From an uncultured Subdoligranulum sp. (lineage in GTDB: Bacteria; Bacillota; Clostridia; Oscillospirales; Ruminococcaceae): 64,000 bases of DNA. The notes beneath the pieces were generated by a model, which was given only the letters and a program-made list of their open reading frames with translations, was not told the origin of the DNA and did not search any database. This document shows, in pieces, positions 9,427-17,418 of this stretch. How positions within the stretch are numbered: the first letter of the stretch is position 1; each line of letters begins with the position of its first letter. The position numbers and the translations under genes are program-made. Location: contig CAJFFY010000013.1 in NCBI GenBank assembly GCA_904374465.1, positions 1 to 64,000 on the forward strand, given 5' to 3'.

Positions 9427-10350
9427 TTATACTTTCTCCAACACTCTCAGTTTGGCAGACCGCGCACGGCGGTTCTGCTGCAGTTCTTCCTCATTGGCTT
9501 CGATGGGTTTCCGGGTGATGAGCCTGGCCTTGGGAACACCGCCGCAGGTGCAGACGGGCTGCTCCGGCGGGCAGGTACAGCGCTGGGCCCAGCGGCGGAA
9601 TTTGTTCTTGACCAGGCGGTCTTCCAGGCTGTGGAAGGTGATGACGCAAAGCCGTCCCCCCGGTGCCAGGCACCCGAAAATGGCGTCCAGTCCCTCATTG
9701 AGGACGTCCAGTTCCGAATTGACCGCAATGCGGATGGCCTGGAAGGTGCGGCGTGCGGGATTTTTTGCCTTGCGGCGCTCGGCCGGCGGCACCGCCGATG
9801 CCACCAGATCCGCCAGCTGCAACGTGGTGGTGATGGGCTGCTGTGCCCGGGCCGTCACGATTTTGCCGGCGATCTGCCAGGCATAGGGTTCCTCGCCGTA
9901 ATCCCGCAGGATGCGGGTGAGTTCTTCCCGGTCCAGGGTATTGACCAGGTCCGCGGCGGTGGGACCCTGCTGGCTCATGCGCATATCCAACGGCGCATCG
10001 GCGTGGTAGGAGAAGCCGCGCGATGCATCATCCAGTTGGTGGCTGGAAACACCCAGGTCCAGCAGGGCCCCGTTGACCGCCGGGATAGAAAGATCCGCGA
10101 GCACCCGCGCGGCATCGCGGAAGTTCGCCTGAACCACCTGAGCGGGCAGGCCCTTGAGCCTTTCGGTGGCGGCTGCCACCGCATCCGGGTCCTGGTCCAA
10201 TGCGATCAGACGCCCTGTGGTCAGACGTTTGGCGATCTGCATACTGTGCCCTGCCCCTCCGGCGGTACCGTCCAGGTAGATGCCCGTCGGGTCAATGGCC
10301 AGCCCGTCCAGGCAGGGCTGCAGCAGCACGGGTATGTGAGAGAATTCCAT
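9427..10350 (-). CDS. rsmH: 16S rRNA (cytosine1402-N4)-methyltransferase RsmH
   Basis: SAM-dependent methyltransferase (MraW) that modifies C1402 in the ribosomal P site. The 307-residue protein opens with 'HIPVLLQPCLDGLAI' and has the SAM-binding loop 'YLDGTAGGAGHS', then 'ALLDLGVSSHQLDDASRGFS' and the C-terminal 'VITFHSLEDRLVKNKFR' typical of the family. Length is normal. It follows mraZ by 27 bases and is the second gene of the dcw operon. RBS AAGGAA upstream of the ATG. Confidence 0.95.
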   Translation of the reverse strand: MEFSHIPVLLQPCLDGLAIDPTGIYLDGTAGGAGHSMQIAKRLTTGRLIALDQDPDAVAAATERLKGLPAQVVQANFRDAARVLADLSIPAVNGALLDLGVSSHQLDDASRGFSYHADAPLDMRMSQQGPTAADLVNTLDREELTRILRDYGEEPYAWQIAGKIVTARAQQPITTTLQLADLVASAVPPAERRKAKNPARRTFQAIRIAVNSELDVLNEGLDAIFGCLAPGGRLCVITFHSLEDRLVKNKFRRWAQRCTCPPEQPVCTCGGVPKARLITRKPIEANEEELQQNRRARSAKLRVLEKV

Positions 10351-10377
10351 AGTGTTCCTTACCTATCGTATCAAGCG

Positions 10378-10794
10378 TTAAAAATCCAGTTCTTCCATGG
10401 CCGCGGTGAAGTCTTCATCGCTGGTGGCCTGGTCGCCGTTCCAGGCGGCGGTATTCCAGATTTCGGCAAAGCTGCGGTTGCCGATGATGGTCACATCATG
10501 GTCCAGCCCTGCATACTCCCGCAGTTTGGCGGGCAGTTGAATGCGGCCCTGTTTGTCCGGTGTCACTTCCACCGCCGAAGCATACAGCATCCGGCTGACC
10601 TTGCGGCCCTTGACCAGGCCCTTTTCCTCGATCTTGGCGGCGACCTTTTCAAACTCCTCGGTGGGGAAAGCAGCCAGGCAGTGATCCAGCCAGCGCGTGA
10701 CGATGAACGTCTCCCCCATGGCGTCCCGGAAGCGGGCGGGGAAATTCAGCCGGCCTTTGGCGTCGATGGCATAATCATACTGACCCACCAGCAT
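10378..10794 (-). CDS. mraZ: Transcriptional regulator MraZ
   Basis: DNA-binding regulator of the dcw operon. The 138-residue protein has two SpoVT/AbrB-like (MraZ) repeats, each with the family DxxxR motif: 'DAKGRLNFP' near residue 11 and 'DKQGRIQLP' near residue 80. MraZ forms ring oligomers that bind repeated boxes at its own promoter, and such boxes are visible upstream (see 10907-10952). RBS GAAGGAGGGG precedes the ATG. The C-terminus is slightly shorter than E. coli MraZ and ends in an acidic stretch. Confidence 0.95.
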   Translation of the reverse strand: MLVGQYDYAIDAKGRLNFPARFRDAMGETFIVTRWLDHCLAAFPTEEFEKVAAKIEEKGLVKGRKVSRMLYASAVEVTPDKQGRIQLPAKLREYAGLDHDVTIIGNRSFAEIWNTAAWNGDQATSDEDFTAAMEELDF

Positions 10795-10906
10795 GCTGTT
10801 CCCCTCCTTCCCCGGTTACTCGACAGTTTGCACAAACTTTCCGCAGATTTTTTTACGTTGCCTCGTGGAGTCGGTGGAAAACCCAGTGGAAAGCGTGGAA
10901 AACTCC

Positions 10907-10992
10907 CCACTTTCCACCACTGTTAGGGTGGAATTAACCACTTTTCCCCACTACGGTAAATTAAGTCTACCATCTCAGCAGGCAAAAAGCAA
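10907..10992 (-). promoter_or_regulatory. mraZ promoter with candidate MraZ boxes
   Basis: On the minus strand an extended promoter, TTGCTT (10987-10992), 17 bases, then TGG-TAGACT (10964-10969), places the start near 10957. Just downstream are four AGTGG boxes at 10948-10952, 10938-10942, 10917-10921 and 10907-10911, two pairs each with a 10-base period. Direct repeats of TGGG or AAAGTGG with about one helical turn spacing are the known type of MraZ site, so these are likely autoregulatory operators. The rest of the 10795-11061 gap holds four TTTTCCAC-like repeats (10873-10917) and no gene. Confidence 0.6.
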
Positions 10993-11061
10993 GCCCGCAG
11001 CGGTAAAAAGTTCGCTGCGAGCAGAATTTTCACAGATGTACAGTCACCCCCGGCAAGACAC

Positions 11062-11107
11062 AAAAAAGGCACCCGCAACACCCCTTTGAAGGGGATTGCG
11101 GATGCCT
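11062..11107 (-). terminator. Rho-independent terminator of the rsmD unit
   Basis: A GC-rich stem (11068-11086 with 11088-11105, a small internal mismatch) is followed by six U residues on the minus strand. It separates the rsmD transcript from the mraZ promoter. Confidence 0.85.
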
Positions 11108-11137
11108 TGGGTGGGTAATTTTGGGAAACCCGGCCGC

Positions 11138-11605
11138 TCACTTTTTCTGGCGGCGGCTGGCCACATTGCGCAGATTCATACGAGTATTTTTGATATCGCT
11201 GACACTGCGCGCCAGCACTTCCTCGGAGTTTTTCAGGATGCCCTCACAATAGACCGTGGCGTTGCGGCTGAGCTCTTTCGCCTGGGTCTGGGCTGCGGTG
11301 AGGATTTCCACCGCGCGCTGCTGGCTGCGCTTGACGATTTCCTGCTCGCCAACCAGCACACGGGCCCGTTCCTCAGCCTGTTGGATAATGTTTTCCGACT
11401 CCACATGGGCGTTTTTGAGAATCTGTTCCCGGTCATTGACGATCTTTTTGCTCTCCCGCACTTCATCCGGCAGGTTATTGCGCACCTCATCGATGATATC
11501 CCGCATACGGTCCACATCCACCACGCGCTTGGCCGCCGCAAACGGAACGGCGGTACCGGCCTCCAGGGTTTCTTCCATCAGATCCAGCAATTCCTCTACG
11601 TTCAT
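11138..11605 (-). CDS. Coiled-coil protein, ATP synthase b-like (function unknown)
   Basis: A 155-residue, almost entirely helical and highly charged protein with no membrane segment or signal. The central region ('ESENIIQQAEERARVLVGEQ' and following residues) resembles the stalk of F-ATPase subunit b and DivIVA-like coiled coils, and relatives in Clostridia are usually labelled 'ATPase' although no P-loop is visible here. The ATG overlaps the rsmD stop by four bases (ATGA), so the two are translationally coupled. I do not assign a function. Confidence 0.7.
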   Translation of the reverse strand: MNVEELLDLMEETLEAGTAVPFAAAKRVVDVDRMRDIIDEVRNNLPDEVRESKKIVNDREQILKNAHVESENIIQQAEERARVLVGEQEIVKRSQQRAVEILTAAQTQAKELSRNATVYCEGILKNSEEVLARSVSDIKNTRMNLRNVASRRQKK

Positions 11606-12150
11606 ACCTGTCCCTCTCTCTCATACCGGCTGACCATAATTCTGCCGTAAAAATATTGCTTCGTACGGACAAGCGTGCCCACTTGCTCCGGCAATTCGGC
11701 TTCCCGCTCACTCTCGGCCAGGATCACCCCGCCGGGCGCCAGCTTGTCCTGCAAAGCGGGCAGCACCTGCAGCAAAAGACCGCTGCGGAAGGGCGGATCC
11801 AGCAGCACCAGATCAAAGGGGCCGCGGATGTTGGCCAGGAAGCGAAGTGCTTCCCCGTGGCGGATATCACTGAGCCGGTCCACCCGGGCCGCTTTGCAGT
11901 TGGCCGTAACCACTGCCAGGGCTTCGGGCGACTGATCCACAAAAATGCAGCTTTTGGCGCCGCGGGACAGCGCTTCGATGCCCAGCTGACCGCTGCCGGC
12001 AAACAGGTCCAGCACCCGTGCTCCCGGCACCAGGAACTGGACGCTGGAGAACATGGCCTCCTTGACCCGGTTGATGGTGGGGCGTGTGATCTCTTCCCCG
12101 GGAAGAGCCTGCAGATTTTTACCGCGTGCGGTTCCGGCAATGACGCGCAT
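11602..12150 (-). CDS. rsmD: 16S rRNA (guanine966-N2)-methyltransferase RsmD
   Basis: SAM-dependent N2-methyltransferase acting on G966 of 16S rRNA in the assembling 30S subunit. The 182-residue protein has the family start 'MRVIAGTARGKNLQALPG', the SAM motif 'VLDLFAGSGQLGIEALSRG' at about residues 44-62, and the catalytic 'DLVLLDPPF' (DPPF) near residue 117. A GAGGAG ribosome site and a good promoter (12185-12213) precede it. coaD, which often follows rsmD in Firmicutes, is absent here. Confidence 0.95.
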   Translation of the reverse strand: MRVIAGTARGKNLQALPGEEITRPTINRVKEAMFSSVQFLVPGARVLDLFAGSGQLGIEALSRGAKSCIFVDQSPEALAVVTANCKAARVDRLSDIRHGEALRFLANIRGPFDLVLLDPPFRSGLLLQVLPALQDKLAPGGVILAESEREAELPEQVGTLVRTKQYFYGRIMVSRYEREGQV

Positions 12151-12184
12151 GGTCCGTACGTCTCCTCTCTATCGTATCATTTTA

Positions 12185-12213
12185 ATTATGGGGCTTGTCA
12201 CACCGCTTGTCAA
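12185..12213 (-). promoter_or_regulatory. rsmD promoter
   Basis: Minus-strand TTGACA (12208-12213), 17-base spacer, CATAAT (12185-12190); the predicted start is about 28 bases before the rsmD ATG. It lies just after the terminator of the fatty acid operon. Confidence 0.7.
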
Positions 12214-12252
12214 GGGGTGGCATCTGTAAAAAATCTATGGCAAAAGGCACAG

Positions 12253-12290
12253 CAAAAGGCGGACCGGCGCACTGTAACGCCGGTCCGCCT
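12253..12290 (-). terminator. Terminator of the fatty acid synthesis operon
   Basis: A perfect 13-bp GC-rich stem (12257-12269 with 12278-12290) and an 8-base loop, followed by a short U run on the minus strand, 40 bases after the marR stop. Confidence 0.8.
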
Positions 12291-12329
12291 GACAAAATAA
12301 GGCAAGGATCGTTGGTCGGTCTGGCCGGA

Positions 12330-12803
12330 TCACGGGGTGGGTTCCGCCACCGCGGGACCGGCAGAAGGCAACTTAATTTCGGGCATCAGTTCGTCCGAAA
12401 CAACGCGCAGCATCTCCTCCAGCTTCTGCAATTCCTCGGCAGAGAAACGCTGCTTGGCACGATCCACAACCTCCTGAAGGTAGGCGTAGCTGATGCTGTA
12501 GTAATCCACATACTTACGGGTGGGATAAAGGTGGTACTCGCGCTTGTCGGTGGTGGACTGGACTTTTTTGACGTAGCCTTTTTTGACCAGATTATTGATC
12601 TTATAGGCCGCATTGGGCGTGGACAGATGCATCATGTTGGAAAATTCCGCAATGGTGGGATGCCCCAGTGCCATAATGACTTCCATGCAGAAGGATTCCA
12701 CTGTGGTCAGCGTGGCCTCCCGGTTTTCGAACCGGCTGAAGACCTGCTGATAAAAATGCAGTTTGAACTTTGTGTACACCTGACTGAACGCCTGATCCAA
12801 CAT
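12330..12803 (-). CDS. MarR family regulator, likely of fatty acid synthesis (FabT-like)
   Basis: Winged-helix regulator of 157 residues. The start is placed at the ATG at 12803 because AGGAGGT lies 7 bases before it; the open frame extends upstream without a ribosome site. The winged-helix part includes 'TIAEFSNMMHLSTPNAAYKI' (recognition region) and the wing 'VKKVQSTTDKREYHLYPTRK'. It is the last gene of the acpP-fab operon, and MarR proteins at the ends of clostridial and streptococcal fab operons (FabT/FabR) repress them, so it is the best candidate to bind the palindrome in front of acpP. It may also have its own promoter (12895-12923). Confidence 0.8.
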   Translation of the reverse strand: MLDQAFSQVYTKFKLHFYQQVFSRFENREATLTTVESFCMEVIMALGHPTIAEFSNMMHLSTPNAAYKINNLVKKGYVKKVQSTTDKREYHLYPTRKYVDYYSISYAYLQEVVDRAKQRFSAEELQKLEEMLRVVSDELMPEIKLPSAGPAVAEPTP

Positions 12804-12894
12804 GGCAAAAACCTCCTGCAGGTCCTGCGGGCGGGCGGGCGGCATCGCCGGACGACGCAGCCGCACCCGCAGACCTTTTCCGTTGTTACGGATC

Positions 12895-12923
12895 AGTATA
12901 CCATGTTTTGGCGCATTTGACCA
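12895..12923 (-). promoter_or_regulatory. Possible internal promoter for the MarR gene
   Basis: Minus-strand TGGTCA (12918-12923), 17 bases, then extended TGG-TATACT (12895-12900). It lies in the 140-base gap between fabZ and the MarR gene, which is large for this otherwise tightly packed operon. Confidence 0.45.
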
Positions 12924-12943
12924 GTCCTGTTTGGAGCCGGAAA

Positions 12944-13414
12944 TCACTGGGCAGACTCCCGGTCCACAATGGCAAAGGTCAATTCGGCATTGACCGCCCG
13001 CACACCGTCCACCCAGGCGGTAGCCTTTCCGATGCCCACGGGGCCATGGCGCTCGACCAGTTCACATTCCAGCGTCAGCACATCCCCCGGCACTACCTGC
13101 CGGCGGAACCGGGCATTCTTGACGCCGCCGAACAGCGCCAGCTTGCCCCGGGCGCCCTCCTCACTGAGGGCTGCCACAGCGCCACACTGGGCCAGTGCTT
13201 CCAGAATCAGAACCCCCGGCATGACAGGCTGACCGGGGAAATGCCCCTGGAAAAAAGGCTCGTTCATGGTGACGCATTTGATGCCCCGCGCCCACTGACC
13301 GGGCGTGTAATCGGTGATTTTATCCACCAGGGCAAAGGGATAGCGGTGCGGCAGAATCTGCGCAATTTGCACGGCATTCAGCGCACGCGGCGGATCATTG
13401 GCAACAATGGCCAT
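12944..13414 (-). CDS. fabZ: 3-hydroxyacyl-ACP dehydratase FabZ
   Basis: Hot-dog-fold dehydratase that converts (R)-3-hydroxyacyl-ACP to trans-2-enoyl-ACP. The 156-residue protein has the catalytic His in 'ILPHRYPFALVD' and the catalytic Glu helix in 'HFPGQPVMPGVLILEALAQ'. Length and motif spacing are normal. It starts 3 bases after fabF ends, so the two are translated as a tight pair. Confidence 0.95.
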   Translation of the reverse strand: MAIVANDPPRALNAVQIAQILPHRYPFALVDKITDYTPGQWARGIKCVTMNEPFFQGHFPGQPVMPGVLILEALAQCGAVAALSEEGARGKLALFGGVKNARFRRQVVPGDVLTLECELVERHGPVGIGKATAWVDGVRAVNAELTFAIVDRESAQ

Positions 13415-13417
13415 GGC

Positions 13418-14659
13418 TTACCCCTCCCAACGCTTAAAGATGACACAGGCATTGTGCCCGCCGAATCCCAGACTGTCGCTGAGGGCGTACTCCACCTGTT
13501 CTTCCACACCCTGGTTGGGCAGGTAGTCAAGGTCACATTCCGGGTCGGGCACCTGCAGGCCGATGGTGGCAGGCAGATACCCGTCGTGCAGGGCCAGGGC
13601 CGTGAAGACACCCTCCACACCGCCGGCGGCGCCCAGCAGATGGCCGGTCATTGACTTGGTGCTGGAGATGCGCAGCCGGTAGGCATGGTCGCCGAAGACC
13701 GTCTTGATGGCCGCCGTCTCGCAGGAATCGTTCAAATGGGTGCTGGTACCGTGGGCGTTGATATAGCCAATCTGCTCGGGTGCCAGATCGGCGTCCCGCA
13801 GGGCCAGCCGCATGCACTCGGCACCGCCGGCACCGCCCGGCGCCGGGGCCGTAAAGTGATAAGCGTCACAGTTGGCACCGTAGCCCACCACCTCGGCGTA
13901 GATCTTGGCGCCGCGGGCCTGGGCATGGCCCAGCTCTTCCAGCACAAGAATGCCGGCCCCTTCGCCGATGACGAAACCGCCGCGCTCGGCGTCAAAAGGA
14001 ATGGACGCCCGGGTCGGGTCCTCGGTGGTGTTGAGGGCCTTCATGCTGGTGAAGCCGCCCACGCCCAGCGGGCTGATGCAGCTCTCAGCACCGCCGCAGA
14101 GGGCCAAGTCCTCATACCCGTCCCGGATACGGTGGAAAGCATCACCGATGGCGTTGGTGCCGCCGGCACAGGCCGTCACCGGGCTGGTGCACATGCCCTT
14201 GAGGCCAAAACGGATGGCCACCTGGCCGGCCGCCATATTGGCAATGGACATGGGCACAAAGAAGGGGCTGACCCGGTCAAAGCCCTTGGCCTCGCCTTTG
14301 GCATGCTCCTCCTCGATGGTGGGCAGGCCACCGATACCACTGGAAATGACGGTGGCAAACCGGGTGGTGTCGGTGTGTTCCAGGTCCAGGCCGGAATCCT
14401 CCACGGCTTCGGCAGCTGCCGCCACCGCGAACTGGGTGAAACGGGCCATCTTGCGGGCCTCCCGCTTGTCCACACGGACGGTGGGGTCAAAGTCCTTGAC
14501 TTCCGCCGCCAGCTTCACCTTGCTGTTGGTGGTATCGTAATGGGTGATGGGCCCGATGCCGCATTCTCCGCGGCGCACGGCAGCCCAGCTGTCGGCCACC
14601 GTATTGCCGGTGGGGTTGACCGTGCCAAGGCCGGTAATAACGACTCTGCGTTTTTCCAT
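13418..14659 (-). CDS. fabF: 3-oxoacyl-ACP synthase II FabF
   Basis: Elongating condensing enzyme of type II fatty acid synthesis. The 413-residue thiolase-fold protein has the Cys-His-His triad: Cys in 'SPVTACAGGTNAIGDA', His in 'NAHGTSTHLND', His in 'STKSMTGHLLGAAGGVE'. Preceded by a 111-base gap after fabG that contains no recognised promoter. No second condensing enzyme (fabB) is seen in the operon, so FabF would do all elongation. Confidence 0.96.
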   Translation of the reverse strand: MEKRRVVITGLGTVNPTGNTVADSWAAVRRGECGIGPITHYDTTNSKVKLAAEVKDFDPTVRVDKREARKMARFTQFAVAAAAEAVEDSGLDLEHTDTTRFATVISSGIGGLPTIEEEHAKGEAKGFDRVSPFFVPMSIANMAAGQVAIRFGLKGMCTSPVTACAGGTNAIGDAFHRIRDGYEDLALCGGAESCISPLGVGGFTSMKALNTTEDPTRASIPFDAERGGFVIGEGAGILVLEELGHAQARGAKIYAEVVGYGANCDAYHFTAPAPGGAGGAECMRLALRDADLAPEQIGYINAHGTSTHLNDSCETAAIKTVFGDHAYRLRISSTKSMTGHLLGAAGGVEGVFTALALHDGYLPATIGLQVPDPECDLDYLPNQGVEEQVEYALSDSLGFGGHNACVIFKRWEG

Positions 14660-14770
14660 AGGAAACCTCGCTATCTACTCCTGATCTATAAACTTTTGGC
14701 TCAAACCAAACCGGGTGCTGCCGCCGCACGCCGTTGCCGGCGCCGCAACGCGGCGGCCTCTCCCCTGCTG

Positions 14771-15523
14771 TCACATCCCCATGCCGCCGTCCACACACAG
14801 CACCTGGCCGGTGATGTAGGCGGCTTCCTCACTGGCCAGGAAGGCCACCGCATGGGCCACTTCCGCCGGCGCACCGATGCGGCCGGCCGGCACCGCAGCC
14901 AATGCCGCCGTTTTGGCGGCTTCCGGCATGGCGGCCGTCATATCGGTCTCGATGAAACCGGGTGCCACCGCATTGACCGTGACCCCCCGGGCGGCAAATT
15001 CCTTGGCCAGGCTCTTGGTCAGACCGATGAGTCCCGCCTTGCTGGCCGCATAGTTACTCTGCCCGGCGTTGCCGTGCAGGCCCACCACGCTGCTCAGGTT
15101 GATGATGCGCCCGTACCGCTGGCGCATCATCAGCTTGCAGGCCGCCTTGCTGCAGAAAAAGGCTCCCTTGAGGTTGGTGTCGATGACCTTGTCGAAGTCC
15201 GCCTCCTGCATGCGCAGGATCAGCTTGTCGGCATTGACGCCAGCGTTGTTGACCAGCACATCCAGCCGGCCGAAGGTCTTGGCCGCCGTATCCACCAGAG
15301 TCTGGCATTCGGCGGGGTTGGTAACATCCGCCTGCAGCGCCACGGCCTGCACGCCAAAAGCCTTGCATTCCTCGGCGGTCTGCTCGGCCGCAGCGGAACT
15401 GGCGGCGTAATTGATGCAGACATCAAACCCCGCCTTGGCCAATTCCAGACAGATGGCACGCCCGATCCCCCGGCCGCCGCCGGTTACCAGAGCCGCCGGA
15501 CGGGAATTCTGCTGTTCACTCAT
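14771..15523 (-). CDS. fabG: 3-oxoacyl-ACP reductase FabG
   Basis: NADPH-dependent short-chain dehydrogenase that reduces 3-oxoacyl-ACP. The 250-residue protein shows the Rossmann 'VTGGGRGIGRAICLELA' loop, 'NNAGVN', and the Ser-Tyr-Lys catalytic set ('INLSSVVGLHG' and 'YAASKAGLIGLTK'). The start overlaps the fabD stop by four bases. Confidence 0.95.
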   Translation of the reverse strand: MSEQQNSRPAALVTGGGRGIGRAICLELAKAGFDVCINYAASSAAAEQTAEECKAFGVQAVALQADVTNPAECQTLVDTAAKTFGRLDVLVNNAGVNADKLILRMQEADFDKVIDTNLKGAFFCSKAACKLMMRQRYGRIINLSSVVGLHGNAGQSNYAASKAGLIGLTKSLAKEFAARGVTVNAVAPGFIETDMTAAMPEAAKTAALAAVPAGRIGAPAEVAHAVAFLASEEAAYITGQVLCVDGGMGM

Positions 15524-16464
15524 GCCTGGGCCTCCTTCAGGGTGGCCACGACTTTTTCAAAGTCAGCGGCGGTCTCCACGTTCAGGCAGGTGATGGCGCT
15601 GCCCACCGTCTTTTTCACGAAACCGCTGATGGTGTGGCCGGGGCCGATTTCCACCACGGTATCCACCCCCAGCTCTGCCAGACGGCGGATGGTGTCTTCC
15701 AGGTACACACTGCTTTGCACCTGGCGCACCAGCAGGTCCGCGATGGAATCCGCCGGGGCTTTCTCATGGCCCAGGCAGTTGAAAAGCACCGGCATCTGCA
15801 TGGTGTCAAAGTGCACGTTTTGGAACCGCTCCGCCAGGGCCACGCCCGCCGGATGCATGAGCACCGTGTGGAAGGGTCCGCTGACCTTCAGAGGCAGGCA
15901 CCGCTTGGCACCGACCTCCTTGGCCAGTTCCGCCGCGCGGTCCACCGCCGCCTTCAGGCCGCCGATGACCAGCTGCCCGGGGCAGTTGTAATTGCAGATC
16001 TGCACCACGCCCAGGGCGGAGGCCTCGTCGCAGCAGGCCTGCAGTTTGTCACGGTCCAAGGCCAGCACGGCGGTCATGCCGCAGTCCAGGCCTTCGGAAG
16101 CCTTGGCCATGGCCTGGCCGCGGAAGGCAACCAGTTCCACCGCGGACTTGGCATCCAGCACCCCGGCACATTCCAGAGCGGAATATTCCCCCAGGGAGAG
16201 TCCTGCCGCATACTCGGGCCGGATGCCCGCATCGGCCAGCATGGCGGTAACGCCGGCGGCAAAGGCCACCATGCAGGGCTGGGTATAGCGGGTCAGGTTG
16301 ATGACCCCTTCCGGGTCCTCAAAGCAGGTGGTTTTCAGGTCAAAATCCAGCACGGTGGCGGCCTCGTCGAACACTTTGCGGAAGACCGCCGACGCCTCAT
16401 AGAGATCGGCGCCCATCCCGGCGTGCTGGCTGCCCTGGCCGGCATACAAAAACGCGAGTTTCAT
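15520..16464 (-). CDS. fabD: Malonyl-CoA:ACP transacylase FabD
   Basis: Transfers malonyl from CoA to holo-ACP. The 314-residue alpha/beta protein opens with 'LAFLYAGQGSQHAGMG', has the nucleophile Ser in 'GLSLGEYSAL' near residue 90 and the catalytic His in 'VSGPFHTVLM' near 200. Coupled to fabG by a four-base overlap and 15 bases downstream of fabK. Confidence 0.95.
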   Translation of the reverse strand: MKLAFLYAGQGSQHAGMGADLYEASAVFRKVFDEAATVLDFDLKTTCFEDPEGVINLTRYTQPCMVAFAAGVTAMLADAGIRPEYAAGLSLGEYSALECAGVLDAKSAVELVAFRGQAMAKASEGLDCGMTAVLALDRDKLQACCDEASALGVVQICNYNCPGQLVIGGLKAAVDRAAELAKEVGAKRCLPLKVSGPFHTVLMHPAGVALAERFQNVHFDTMQMPVLFNCLGHEKAPADSIADLLVRQVQSSVYLEDTIRRLAELGVDTVVEIGPGHTISGFVKKTVGSAITCLNVETAADFEKVVATLKEAQA

Positions 16465-16479
16465 CCTGTTTTCTCCTTC

Positions 16480-17418
16480 TTATACGTTCATCTGACCCAT
16501 CTCATGCAGCCGGGTACGGCAGCCGTCCATGAGTTCGTCCAGAATCTCCGCCACCGGGCGCACCCCTTTGAGCATACCGGCCACCTGACCGGCCATGAGG
16601 CTGCCCGTCTCAGTATCACCGTCAAACACCGCACGGCGCAGACTGCCCAGGGTGTATTTTTCCAGTTCCATCTTGTCGGCGCCCGCCTTTTCCTGGCGGA
16701 CATATTCCCGGCTCATCCGGTTTTTCAGTACCCGGACCGGCGTACCGCCGATGCGGCCGGTGACGATGGTGTCACTGTCCTTGGCCTTGAGCAGTGCAGC
16801 CTTGTAGTTGGGATGGATGGGGCATTCCTCCGACACCAGCAGACAGGTGCCGATCTGCGCACCGCAGGCGCCCAGGGCAAAGGCAGCCGCCAGCTGACGG
16901 CCGTCGGCAATGCCGCCCGCCGCCACCACCGGTACGTCCACCGCATCCACCACCTGGGGTACCAGGGCCATGGTGGCCATCTCGCCCACGTGGCCGCCGC
17001 TCTCGGTACCTTCGGCGATCAGGACGTCGGCACCGCACTTGACCAGATGTTTGGCCAATACCGAGGCCGCCACCACCGGCATCACCGTGATGCCGGCTGT
17101 CTTCCAGCTTTCCATGTACTTGCCGGGATTGCCGGCGCCGGTGGTCACAAAGCGCACACCTTCCTCCACGACGATCTTGGCAAACTCGTCAGCCTGGGGA
17201 TGCATGAGCATGATGTTGACGCCAAAAGGTTTATCGGTGAGCTGTTTGGCGCGGCGGATGTTGTCCCGCAGGGAATCGGCGTTCATACCGCCGGAACCGA
17301 TCAGGCCCAAGGCACCGGCATTGGAGCAGGCGGCGGCAAATTCGCCGGTGGCGATGTTCGCCATGCCGCCCTGGATGATGGGATACCGGGTTCCCAGAAT
17401 CTCGTTCAGCAGTTTCAT
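16480..17418 (-). CDS. fabK: Enoyl-ACP reductase II FabK (FMN-dependent)
   Basis: NADH/FMN-dependent enoyl-ACP reductase of the nitronate-monooxygenase fold, the triclosan-insensitive replacement for FabI. The 312-residue protein starts 'MKLLNEILGTRYPIIQGGMA' and has 'TTGAGNPGKY', 'IAEGTESGGHVG' and 'VVAAGGIADGRQLAAAFALG', which form the FMN phosphate site in this family. The start is the ATG at 17418, overlapping the fabH stop by four bases; the longer open frame upstream lies within fabH. No fabI is present in the operon. Confidence 0.93.
   Translation of the reverse strand: MKLLNEILGTRYPIIQGGMANIATGEFAAACSNAGALGLIGSGGMNADSLRDNIRRAKQLTDKPFGVNIMLMHPQADEFAKIVVEEGVRFVTTGAGNPGKYMESWKTAGITVMPVVAASVLAKHLVKCGADVLIAEGTESGGHVGEMATMALVPQVVDAVDVPVVAAGGIADGRQLAAAFALGACGAQIGTCLLVSEECPIHPNYKAALLKAKDSDTIVTGRIGGTPVRVLKNRMSREYVRQEKAGADKMELEKYTLGSLRRAVFDGDTETGSLMAGQVAGMLKGVRPVAEILDELMDGCRTRLHEMGQMNV

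Noticed and set aside
13685..15991. 768-codon plus-strand frame opposite fabF/fabG/fabD
   Set aside because: Shadow of the fab genes; His/Gly/Gln-rich composition typical of antisense frames here.
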